From the NCBI GenBank assembly GCA_050949165.1, contig JBMNFF010000003.1:1-64000 (forward strand): DNA of 64,000 nt, written 5' to 3'. Both the position numbers and the translations under genes were made by a program. This DNA is from DAIOXA01 sp050949165. GTDB lineage: Bacteria > Bacillota > Proteinivoracia > UBA4975. Shown here one piece after another: positions 44,072 to 51,463 of the stretch (positions are counted from its first letter, which is position 1; the number at the start of each line of letters is the position of its first letter). The notes beneath the pieces are model-generated. The model was not told the origin of the DNA. It searched no databases and was given only the letters and a program-made list of their open reading frames with translations.

Positions 44072-45106
44072 CTACTTCAATTTGGCAATGCTCTCGGCAT
44101 AGGGCGGCCGGAGCACACCTCTTTCCGTTATGATTCCGGTGATATTCTCATGGGGCGTGACATCAAAGGCCGGATTGTAGACCTCTATCCCCGGGGGCGC
44201 CACCCGCACCCCCCGGATGTGGGTGAGCTCCTCGGGAGCCCTTTCCTCGATGACAATCCTGCTGCCATCGGGAATGGAGAAGTCAATGGTTGAGACGGGA
44301 GCCACGATGTAGAAGGGCACCCCAAACCGGGCCGCCAGTTCCGAGAGCATGTAGGTCCCGATCTTGTTGGCGGTGTCCCCGTTGGCGGCAATGCGATCGG
44401 CGCCCACCAGGATCAAGTCGATCTTGCCCTCCCGAATCAGGGTGGCGGCGGCGCTGTCCACAATCAGGGTGGCGGGGATGCCCTCTTCTACCAGCTCAAA
44501 GGCCGTGAGGTTGGCGCCCTGGAGACGGGGCCGGGTCTCATCGGCATAGACCTTGATTTTCTTGCCGGAATAATGGGCCTCCCGGATCACACCCAGGGCG
44601 GTGCCCCAACCCACGGTGGCCAGGGCGCCGGTATTGCAATGGGTGAGGATGGTGGCCCCCTGGGGCACCAGGGCGTTGCCATGGCGAGCCATGGCCCTGT
44701 TGGTCTCCACATCCTCCCGGGCAATTGTCTCGGCCTCCCGGAGCAGGGCGGCGACAATGTCCCGGACGGGACTGGCCTCCAGGCAGTCAACCAGTTCCTC
44801 CATGCGCTCTATGGCCCACATCAGGTTGACGGCTGTGGGCCGGGATGCGGCCAGAACTCGGTTGGCCTCCCGAAGGTGGGCCAGAAATTCCTCCCGGGGC
44901 AGATCCTGGAACTCCACCGCCGCCAGGTAGACCCCGTAGGCGGCCACGGCGCCGATGGCCGGGGCGCCCCGCACCACCATGTCGGCAATGGCATACTCCA
45001 CATCTCTATAAGTCCTGGCTTGATAGTACTCCACCGCCTGGGGGAGCTTGCGTTGATCCAGAATGTGCAGGGCATCTCCATCCCAGCGCAGGGTTTCAAA
45101 GCGCAT
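44072..45106 (-). CDS. mtnA: S-methyl-5-thioribose-1-phosphate isomerase
   Basis: 344 residues of the eIF-2B-like family. Seen: DMVVRGAPAIGAVAAYGVYL, SRPTAVNLMWAI, ILTHCNTGALATVGWGTALG (active-site Cys), and DLILVGADRIAANGDTANKIGT (active-site Asp). It converts methylthioribose 1-phosphate to methylthioribulose 1-phosphate. The ATG at 45106 has AGGAGG six bases upstream; an ATG at 45112 touches it. First gene of the salvage operon. No SAM riboswitch is visible in front. Confidence 0.95.
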   Translation of the reverse strand: MRFETLRWDGDALHILDQRKLPQAVEYYQARTYRDVEYAIADMVVRGAPAIGAVAAYGVYLAAVEFQDLPREEFLAHLREANRVLAASRPTAVNLMWAIERMEELVDCLEASPVRDIVAALLREAETIAREDVETNRAMARHGNALVPQGATILTHCNTGALATVGWGTALGVIREAHYSGKKIKVYADETRPRLQGANLTAFELVEEGIPATLIVDSAAATLIREGKIDLILVGADRIAANGDTANKIGTYMLSELAARFGVPFYIVAPVSTIDFSIPDGSRIVIEERAPEELTHIRGVRVAPPGIEVYNPAFDVTPHENITGIITERGVLRPPYAESIAKLK

Positions 45107-45209
45107 ACTCATCCTCCTCGTCGCTCATTATCCACTATTATACCGCAGGCGCTTGCTGCCTATATGAGATTTCCACAGATGGGCGCCAACTCCTTTTTGC
45201 CCGCCAAGA

Positions 45210-45256
45210 ATAAAAATAAACGACCGCTGCAACCCCTGGGTTGCCGGTCGTTTAGT
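45210..45256 (-). terminator. Terminator after the 45280 gene
   Basis: AAACGACCG...CGGTCGTTT with an inner GCAACCC/GGGTTGC stem is followed by ATTTTTATTC on the minus strand. It separates the coiled-coil gene from mtnA. Confidence 0.8.
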
Positions 45257-45279
45257 GTCTTCTGCCTGGCCGGGACCGC

Positions 45280-45780
45280 CTACTTTGCGCCCTCGGAATT
45301 CAGACTCTGGACATAGCTGTTGAGGGCGGCCAGGATATTGGAGAAGTCAGGCTGGGGATTGGACTTGGCGGGACTTGCCAGGGACAACGGCGACGAACTG
45401 CCGGACTTGATTACCTTGACGGCGGCCTCCAGGACGATCATCAGGCTGCCGGCAAGCAAATCCAGGACCTTCCCCGACGACTGGGCAGTTTTGAGAAACT
45501 CCCGAATGGTTTCCTCCAGGGGAGGCTTCCCCTGCTGCTCCTGGGGGAGGACGCCTTCGCCTATGGTATTTTCCATATGGTTGAGGATTTGCTCCAGTTT
45601 TTTATTGGCCGCTTCCTGCTTTAGTTTTTGGTTGTGAATGGCCTCGATCTTGAGCATTATCTGCTCCAGAGTGTTGGCGATGCGCTCGGTCTCGGTATCC
45701 TGCGGGGTCTTCTCTTCTATCTGGTTGATCTTCTCCATGAGGTTTTCCAGGCGGGCAAGTTTATCCATTTGCTCAGACAC
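45280..45780 (-). CDS. Coiled-coil protein of unknown function
   Basis: 166 residues. A charged helical N-terminal part (about 1-75, heptad-like: LARLENLMEKINQIEE, IANTLEQIMLKIEAI) suggests a coiled coil. A middle hydrophobic helix (LDLLAGSLMIVLEAAVKVI, about 105-124) and a Ser/Pro-rich tail follow. The GTG start has AAGGAGG nine bases upstream. It lies downstream of a 73-residue gene and near tiny membrane-protein genes, suggesting a spore-related cluster; that is inference. Confidence 0.6.
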   Translation of the reverse strand: MSEQMDKLARLENLMEKINQIEEKTPQDTETERIANTLEQIMLKIEAIHNQKLKQEAANKKLEQILNHMENTIGEGVLPQEQQGKPPLEETIREFLKTAQSSGKVLDLLAGSLMIVLEAAVKVIKSGSSSPLSLASPAKSNPQPDFSNILAALNSYVQSLNSEGAK

Positions 45781-45842
45781 GGTTCCACACCTCCTTATCC
45801 GCTGATTCTATCCATACCAATTAGTGCATTTGCCGTAGCCTG

Positions 45843-46064
45843 CTAATCCTTGCCCTGGGTAAAACCGCTTACCAGTTGGCGAAGGGCCTCTTTTTCTTCC
45901 TGGGGCATGTTTTTCACATAGCCCATGGCCTCGGTCAGCATCGGCTTGACCTTCTCCTTGGGCAGGGACGCCAGCAGTGATTTTAAGGCGGCCGGATCCA
46001 TTTTGGACAAGATTTCCTGGATTGACTTGGGAATCGACTCCGGGTCGACGGGTCTGTTGGTCAC
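45843..46064 (-). CDS. Small helical protein of unknown function
   Basis: 73 residues, not recognised. It is built of short amphipathic helices (IPKSIQEILSKMDPAALKSLLASLP, EEKEALRQLVSGF) with no membrane segment. The GTG start follows GGGGGAA. It lies 62 bases upstream of the coiled-coil gene, probably in one operon. Confidence 0.55.
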   Translation of the reverse strand: MTNRPVDPESIPKSIQEILSKMDPAALKSLLASLPKEKVKPMLTEAMGYVKNMPQEEKEALRQLVSGFTQGKD

Positions 46065-46133
46065 GCTCTATTCCCCCTTTTTTGTCCTGAATTAGTCTAT
46101 GAATAAAAGGGTTGACGGGTCACACTGAAACTA

Positions 46134-46158
46134 AAGCCCAGCTGCTAAAGCTGGGCTT
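46134..46158 (-). terminator. Terminator after the 33-residue membrane peptide gene
   Basis: AAGCCCAGC-TTTAGCA-GCTGGGCTT is followed by TAGTTTC on the minus strand. Confidence 0.65.
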
Positions 46159-46175
46159 CGTCCTGAACTTGCTTC

Positions 46176-46277
46176 TTAAGCACGCTTCTTGCCATCCTCC
46201 TGCCAAAACAGAAAAAAGAACAGCAGGATGATGATGATAATGAGCAGCAAGAAGAGGTCGTCAAACTCGTTGAACAT
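46176..46277 (-). CDS. 33-residue membrane peptide (YjcZ-like)
   Basis: The reading frame encodes an acidic N-terminus MFNEFDDLF, a run of about 16 Leu/Ile/Phe residues, and a basic end EDGKKRA. GGGAGGAGAG lies six bases before the ATG and a terminator follows the stop. The layout matches the tiny YjcZ/YtzI-type membrane proteins made in Bacillus sporulation. It is too short for a common ORF cutoff. Role unknown. Confidence 0.65.
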   Translation of the reverse strand: MFNEFDDLFLLLIIIIILLFFFLFWQEDGKKRA

Positions 46278-46392
46278 CTAATCTCTCCTCCCTTCCAGCG
46301 ATATATTATAGATTATGAACTTAGTTGCGATGCGGTCATGGACTTAAACCCACTGGACAAAGGTCCGCGCCGGTTTAGCGGCCAAGCTGTTC

Positions 46393-46482
46393 TCAATCGT
46401 TATTGCAGAAGCAGATTAACAGGATGGCCAGGATGACTATCCATATAAAAGAGTTATTCCTTCCGCCAAGGATTGGTGTCAT
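46393..46482 (-). CDS. 29-residue membrane peptide (YjcZ-like)
   Basis: The frame reads MTPILGGRNNSF, then a hydrophobic helix IWIVILAILLICFC and ends NND. GGGAGGAG lies a few bases before the ATG. It is similar in design to the peptide gene at 46176, about 115 bases away, though not in detail. Sporulation-linked membrane peptides of this kind are known in Bacillus; this assignment is by analogy. Confidence 0.6.
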   Translation of the reverse strand: MTPILGGRNNSFIWIVILAILLICFCNND

Positions 46483-46621
46483 TCCTTCTCCTCCCTTTCC
46501 CGTTTGGTACAAATTATGAGTGTCCAGCTTCTGCCGGCATCAACATTGCTCATACTTGACTTTTGCGGAAAAGGATTATCCCCGGCCTCTGTTGAATTAG
46601 TAAGCTAAAAAGCAGAAGGAT

Positions 46622-47440
46622 GTGATTCAAATTTCCATCGACCTCACCAGCGTCTTTCAAGCGGCTCCTCTCCCCCCCAACACCACCTTGATGGTCAGCA
46701 TCCACGATTTTGCCACCGGCGAAAAGGTATCGTACAACGGGAATATCAATATTCACCCGGCCAGCGTAATCAAGACCTTGTACATGCTGGCCTATTTGGA
46801 AGAGGTAAAGGAGGGTAAGCGTGACCTCAACGAGGTCTACACCCTCAAGGAAGAAGACTTCTACGGCAGCCCCGGCTCCAAGGTGGACGGTTCGGGGATC
46901 CTGCAGTTTAAAGAGCCCGGACTTCAGTATACCTGGGCAGAATTGATGGGGCTGATGATCAGCATCAGCGACAATTTGGCCACCAACTTGTTCATGGAAG
47001 CCCTGGGCAAGGACAAGCTCAACGCCAAGATCAAAGAATACGGCCTCAAGGATTCCCGCATCGTCCGCAAAATCAAGCAGATGATTCCCGGGGACAATCA
47101 CAGCAACGCCGACGATATGGCCCAGGTCCTGGTAGCCTTGGAATCCAGGCAGTTCATCGACGGCTGGCTCTACGATTTTGCCATCGACCTGATGAAGAAG
47201 ACGATAAATAAAGAGCGGATTGGCCGCCATGCCCCCAAAGACGTGGTTGTCGCCAATAAGACCGGCACCCTGAACAGCGTGGTGGGTGATTCGGCCCTCC
47301 TCTTCTTCCCCCACCGCAAGCCCCTGGTCCTGACCATGTTCATCCATGGCAATGACGAGGCCAAAGTGGATCCGGAGCCGGCGGAAAGGTGCATGGGCGA
47401 TATTGCCAAACAGGTCATCGACCACTATTACAACTCGTAA
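46622..47440 (+). CDS. Serine hydrolase of the class A beta-lactamase fold
   Basis: 272 residues. Active-site motifs are SxxK (S48-K51 in HPASVIKT), SDN (116-118) and KTG (213-215). The omega-loop glutamate needed for beta-lactam deacylation (Ambler E166) is not found where expected (about 150-160 reads IKQMIPGDNHSN). No signal peptide is present, so it seems cytosolic or the start is wrong. It may be an esterase or peptidase, not a lactamase. A GTG at 46622 is used; its ribosome site is poor. A terminator follows. Confidence 0.78.
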   Translation: MIQISIDLTSVFQAAPLPPNTTLMVSIHDFATGEKVSYNGNINIHPASVIKTLYMLAYLEEVKEGKRDLNEVYTLKEEDFYGSPGSKVDGSGILQFKEPGLQYTWAELMGLMISISDNLATNLFMEALGKDKLNAKIKEYGLKDSRIVRKIKQMIPGDNHSNADDMAQVLVALESRQFIDGWLYDFAIDLMKKTINKERIGRHAPKDVVVANKTGTLNSVVGDSALLFFPHRKPLVLTMFIHGNDEAKVDPEPAERCMGDIAKQVIDHYYNS

Positions 47441-47446
47441 CCGCAG

Positions 47447-47474
47447 GCCCCCGGCCCAATCCGGGGGCCTTTCT
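47447..47474 (+). terminator. Terminator after the serine hydrolase gene
   Basis: GGCCCCCGG...CCGGGGGCC is followed by TTTCT. Confidence 0.75.
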
Positions 47475-47635
47475 GACACCATATTTATCTAGATTGTTGG
47501 AGGGTCAGCCGAGCCCGAAATATAGACCCCATAGCCCCGGTTTACCAAAAACTGGAGCAAGGTATTATGTAGACAAGGGCCCAGGTCATTGATAAACTGA
47601 GAGGAAAGACAGACCGTGCCGAGAGGAGCTGCGCC

Positions 47636-48868
47636 ATGAAGAAACTGATCTCCCTCCTGCTCCTGGCCGCATTGCTGCTAAGCGGCTGCGCATCCAGGGT
47701 TCCAGACCCCGGTCAAGAGCTGGAGAACCCAACGCACCAGGATACTCAACATAGCCAAGAGCCCTTTGCGGAAGAGCGGCGGGAACCTCAACAAACCGAC
47801 CCCCCAGATCAAGACCCCGCTGAGAGCGCTGAAATCCAGCCCGAGCAAGACCCGGCCCAGGCGGAAAAAGTCTCGCCGCCGGCTGCCAAGCCCAAAGATG
47901 GCCAGCCCTCTCCTGTGGACATACCCCAAGACGACCATAAGAAAGAACCGGAACCCCAGCCAGAATCGGCAGTGGCGCCGGTAACAGGGGTGTCCCTATC
48001 TCCCTCTGTCCTGAACCTCCATGTAGGCGAGGCCCGGGCCCTGACGGCCAATATCTCGCCCAAAACCGCTTCTGACAAGGGAGTAACCTGGTCCTCCAGC
48101 AAGCCGGCAGTGGCCGCCGTCAACTCCACGGGCCTGGTGACGGCCAAGGGCAACGGCATAGCAACCATCACGGTCCGCACCGAGGATGGGGGCTTCACCG
48201 CCACCGCCCAGGTTACCGTAACCACCCTGGTCACTGGTGTAACTCTAAACAAGGCGGAGCTGAGCCTGCAACCCGGACAGACCTTCCAGCTGCTTGCTGC
48301 CATCCATCCCGCCAGCGCCTCGGAAAAGGGAGTGACCTGGTCCTCCAGCAAGCCGGAAGTGGCCGCCGTCAACTCCGCGGGCCTGGTGACGGCCAAGGGC
48401 CTGGGCACTGCAGTTATCACCGTCACCACCAAGGATGGCGGAAAAAAAGCCAAAGCCACCGTCACTGTAACCGAGCCCCAGCACGGGGCAACGGAAGACG
48501 AGCTCCTGATGCTGAACCTGGTCAACGAAGAGAGGAAAGCGGCCGGCCTCCAGCCCCTGAAGCTCAACCTTGAGCTGACTGAAGTGGCCCGGCTCAAGAG
48601 CCAGGATATGATCGACAACAACTACTTTGCCCATGACTCCCCGACCTACGGTTCCCCCTTCGAGATGATGAGGCAATTCGGCATCTCCTACCGGACTGCC
48701 GGCGAGAACCTGGCCATGCATCCCAGCGTCCACTCAGCCCACCAGGGCCTGATGAACTCTCCCGGCCACCGGGCCAACATCCTCAATCCCAGCTTCACGG
48801 AAATCGGCATCGGCATCCGCCGCAAAGGCAACGGGCAGTACTATATAACCCAGATGTTCATCGGCTAG
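47636..48868 (+). CDS. Lipoprotein with two BIG2 domains and a CAP domain
   Basis: 410 residues. Lipobox LLLSGC (cysteine about 18), a Pro/Glu/Asp-rich linker (about 20-115), two bacterial Ig-like BIG2 domains (about 115-200 and 200-282, each with GVTWSSSKP and VAAVNS.GLVTAKG), then a C-terminal CAP/SCP domain (about 288-410: NEERKAAGLQPL, YFAHDS, AGENLA, SPGHRANIL). It resembles YkwD-like secreted proteins. The two BIG2 units share 72 bases with three differences. GAGAGGAG precedes the ATG. Function at the cell surface is unknown. Confidence 0.9.
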   Translation: MKKLISLLLLAALLLSGCASRVPDPGQELENPTHQDTQHSQEPFAEERREPQQTDPPDQDPAESAEIQPEQDPAQAEKVSPPAAKPKDGQPSPVDIPQDDHKKEPEPQPESAVAPVTGVSLSPSVLNLHVGEARALTANISPKTASDKGVTWSSSKPAVAAVNSTGLVTAKGNGIATITVRTEDGGFTATAQVTVTTLVTGVTLNKAELSLQPGQTFQLLAAIHPASASEKGVTWSSSKPEVAAVNSAGLVTAKGLGTAVITVTTKDGGKKAKATVTVTEPQHGATEDELLMLNLVNEERKAAGLQPLKLNLELTEVARLKSQDMIDNNYFAHDSPTYGSPFEMMRQFGISYRTAGENLAMHPSVHSAHQGLMNSPGHRANILNPSFTEIGIGIRRKGNGQYYITQMFIG

Positions 48869-48947
48869 AAAAGGGGCGGGACTTTTCATTTCACGCATAA
48901 TCAGCCTTTTGGCCTAGTCCCTTTCAGCCCATAGCCCGATTACTTCC

Positions 48948-48995
48948 AAAACCTCCTCTGCTAAGCTGAAGTCAGCGAGAAGCAGAGGAGGTTTT
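48948..48995 (+). promoter_or_regulatory. Perfect 15-bp inverted repeat covering the ribosome site of the ABC gene
   Basis: Arms 48948-48962 and 48981-48995 are exact reverse complements, with an inner AGCTG-AAGT-CAGC hairpin in the 18-base loop. The right arm holds the AGGAGG of the ABC ATPase gene and ends in a T-run three bases before its ATG. It could hide the ribosome site, terminate transcription, or bind a dimeric regulator such as the downstream response regulator. Confidence 0.65.
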
Positions 48996-48998
48996 TGT

Positions 48999-49916
48999 AT
49001 GAACACGCCAGCCCTTGAAGTGCGAGATTTCCACAAGTCCTACGGAAACCATACGGCAGTTGCCGGCATCAGCTTCACCGTTGCCCCGGGAGAGATCTTC
49101 GGCCTCCTGGGTCCCAACGGCGCCGGCAAGACCACCACCCTGGAATGCCTGGAGGGACTGCGTCGGGCCGACGGCGGCACAATCAGAGTCCTGGGCCTGG
49201 ACCCGGCCAAAGACTTTACCCGGCTGGTGCATTCCATGGGCGTCCAGCTCCAGACCGCGGCCCTGCCGGGCCACATCACCGTGGGGGAAGCCGTCAGGCT
49301 CTTCGCCGCCTACCACCAGGTCCATCCAGATATGACCCTGTTGGCCCGGCTGGGCCTGGAAGAGAAGCTGAACAGCCAGTACCACTCCCTCTCCACCGGA
49401 CAGCAGCGCCGCCTGACCCTGGCTCTGGCCGCCCAACACCGGCCTCGGATCCTCTTCCTGGATGAGCCCACCGCCGGCCTGGATGTCGCCACCCGCATCG
49501 CCCTGCACCAGTTGGTGCAAGAGCTTCGGGATGAGGGGACCACCATCATCCTCTCCACCCATGACATGGCCGAGGCAGAGATCCTGGCCGACAGGGTGGC
49601 GATCCTCCTCCGGGGGCGTCTGGCGGCGGCGGGGACGCCCCGGGAGCTGACAGCCGCCGGCCAGAGCCTGACCAAGGTGTCGGTGCGGACCCTGGGCGCC
49701 AGCCTGGAGGGCGCGAGCTTCGCCGGCGTCGAGCAGAGGGATGCCGAAGCCGGATATGCCGTGTACTTCACCAGTTCTCCCGGCCCCACCGTAGCCGAGA
49801 TAATCGCCCATGTCGAGGCGGCGGGAGATGAACTGGTCGACCTCCGGGTTGAGCGCCCTTCCCTGGAGGAACGCTTCCTGGAGCTTACCACAACTAGTTC
49901 AGAGGAGGTAATGTAG
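48999..49916 (+). CDS. ABC transporter ATP-binding protein (drug/lipid exporter type)
   Basis: 305 residues. Walker A GPNGAGKTTT, Q-loop, signature LSTGQQRRLTLAL and Walker B ILFLDEPTAGLD are in order, with a switch histidine in IILSTHDMAEAE. A C-terminal extension (about 215-305) is typical of DrrA/YvfR-like exporters. The next gene is an ABC-2 permease, one base after. With the NarL-type pair downstream it resembles the Bacillus yvfRSTU arrangement. Substrate unknown. Confidence 0.94.
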   Translation: MNTPALEVRDFHKSYGNHTAVAGISFTVAPGEIFGLLGPNGAGKTTTLECLEGLRRADGGTIRVLGLDPAKDFTRLVHSMGVQLQTAALPGHITVGEAVRLFAAYHQVHPDMTLLARLGLEEKLNSQYHSLSTGQQRRLTLALAAQHRPRILFLDEPTAGLDVATRIALHQLVQELRDEGTTIILSTHDMAEAEILADRVAILLRGRLAAAGTPRELTAAGQSLTKVSVRTLGASLEGASFAGVEQRDAEAGYAVYFTSSPGPTVAEIIAHVEAAGDELVDLRVERPSLEERFLELTTTSSEEVM

Positions 49917-50726
49917 ATGAAGGCCTTTGCCCGGCACTTTTCCTTTGAGTTCCTGGGGGGATTGCGCAACCGCTCCCTGCTCCTTATGAATTACCTGCTG
50001 CCCCTGGGCTTCTATGCCCTGATGGGCGCCATGATGAGTGAGATCAACCCATTCTTTAGCCAACTGATTGTCCCGGCCATGGTCACCTTTGCGGTGCTGA
50101 GCAGCGCCATCCTGGGCCTTCCTGCCCCGCTGGTGGAGGCCCGGGAAGCTGAGATTCTCCGCAGCTTTCGCATCAACGGGGTTTCCGCCCGCCGCCTGCT
50201 GGCAGTCCCCGCCCTCTCCACCTCGGTGCACATCGTCATCGCCGGCGCCATCATTGTTGCGACGGCGCCCATCCTCTTCCGCGGCCCCCTGCCCCTGCAC
50301 TGGCCCGCTTTCATCCTGGTCTTCTTCGCCTTTCTGCTGGCCTGCACCGGCCTGGGCTCCCTGATTGGCGTGGTGGCCGGCACCAGCCGCTCAGCCATCC
50401 TCTGGCAGCAGCTAATCTACCTGCCTTCCATGCTCTTGGGGGGGCTGATGGTCCCCGGCCACATGCTCCCGGAGCTCTTCGTGAGGATAGGGCACATCCT
50501 GCCCGCCACCTATGCCATGGATGCCTTTCTCGGCCTGGCCTATGGCCAGGAAATCCTGTATAGCCCGATGCTGGCTGTGGCAATCTTGACGGCTGGAGGG
50601 GTCCTGGCCTTTGTCCTGGCCGCCTGGCTCTTCGCCTGGGACAGCCGAAGCCTGCAGAGGCGACCCGTCCTGTCGGCTGCCCTGGCCCTGCTTCCCTACT
50701 TGGCGGGAGCCCTCTTTCTGGTCTGA
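49917..50726 (+). CDS. ABC-2 type transporter permease
   Basis: 269 residues with six hydrophobic segments of the ABC-2 family: LMNYLLPLGFYALMGAMMSEI, FAVLSSAILGLPAPLVEARE, then ILRSFRINGVSARRLLAVP, a coupling-type segment. It pairs with the ATPase upstream to form an exporter. It starts at the base after the ATPase stop, so translation is coupled. Confidence 0.92.
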   Translation: MKAFARHFSFEFLGGLRNRSLLLMNYLLPLGFYALMGAMMSEINPFFSQLIVPAMVTFAVLSSAILGLPAPLVEAREAEILRSFRINGVSARRLLAVPALSTSVHIVIAGAIIVATAPILFRGPLPLHWPAFILVFFAFLLACTGLGSLIGVVAGTSRSAILWQQLIYLPSMLLGGLMVPGHMLPELFVRIGHILPATYAMDAFLGLAYGQEILYSPMLAVAILTAGGVLAFVLAAWLFAWDSRSLQRRPVLSAALALLPYLAGALFLV

Positions 50727-50794
50727 GAAGGTATTGAGGGGAGTGAGAAAGAATATAATCTTTGACTCCCCTATGCAGCGAAAGGAGCGGTTTG

Positions 50795-51463
50795 ATGAAT
50801 GAGCCAATAAAACTCCTGATAGTCGATGACCACCCCCTGTTCCGACAGGGGGTCCGGTTGTTTCTGGAAACCGTTGCCGGCCTGGAGGTGGCGGGAGAGG
50901 CTGAGAACGGCAAAGCCGCCTTGGCCCGCCTGGCAGAGGCCCCGGTGGATGTCGTCCTCCTGGACCTGCAGATGCCGGGCCTGGACGGCATCGAGACCAC
51001 CCGGGAGATTGCCGCGCGCTTTCCGGAGGCAAAGGTCCTCATCCTCACCTCCTTTGGCAGTTGGGAGAAGGTCTATTCTGCCCTCAAGGCCGGGGCGGCG
51101 GGATACGTCCTCAAGGACGCAGAGCCAGAACAACTGGCGGCGGCCATCCAAGCCGTGGCAGCCGGAGGCAGTTACCTGGGGGCCCAAGTGGCGGCCGACC
51201 TCCTGGAGCATGTGGACAGAGACGGCAAACCCCAGCCCAGCCGGCTGCCCGAGCCCTTGTCCAGCCGGGAGCAGGAGGTGCTGAGCCTAGTTGCCCGGGG
51301 CATGGGGAACCGGGAAATCGCCGAAACCCTCTTTCTCAGCGAAAAGACCGTCAAAACCCATGTGGCCAACATCCTGCAGAAGCTGGATGTCAAGAGCCGC
51401 ACCCAGGCGGCCCTCTATGCCATGCGGGAAAACCTCATAGGAGAAGTGCAGGATGATGTCTAG
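50795..51463 (+). CDS. NarL/LuxR-family response regulator
   Basis: 222 residues. Receiver domain (about 1-125) with acidic pair in LLIVDDHPLFRQG, phospho-acceptor in VVLLDLQMPGLDG (Asp about 56) and lysine in GYVLKDAE. A C-terminal LuxR helix-turn-helix (about 150-215: SSREQEVLSLVARGMGNREI, SEKTVKTHVANILQKL). ATG at 50795 with AAAGGAG upstream. It overlaps the kinase gene by 11 bases and probably controls the exporter upstream. Confidence 0.94.
   Translation: MNEPIKLLIVDDHPLFRQGVRLFLETVAGLEVAGEAENGKAALARLAEAPVDVVLLDLQMPGLDGIETTREIAARFPEAKVLILTSFGSWEKVYSALKAGAAGYVLKDAEPEQLAAAIQAVAAGGSYLGAQVAADLLEHVDRDGKPQPSRLPEPLSSREQEVLSLVARGMGNREIAETLFLSEKTVKTHVANILQKLDVKSRTQAALYAMRENLIGEVQDDV

Noticed and set aside
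45107..45250. Possible SAM (S-box) riboswitch before mtnA
   Set aside because: None of the conserved S-box segments is present; the only structure is the terminator of the neighbouring gene.
48871..48947. Promoter for the ABC/two-component operon
   Set aside because: A CATAAT exists near 48896 but no -35 hexamer stands at the right distance, so no promoter was called.
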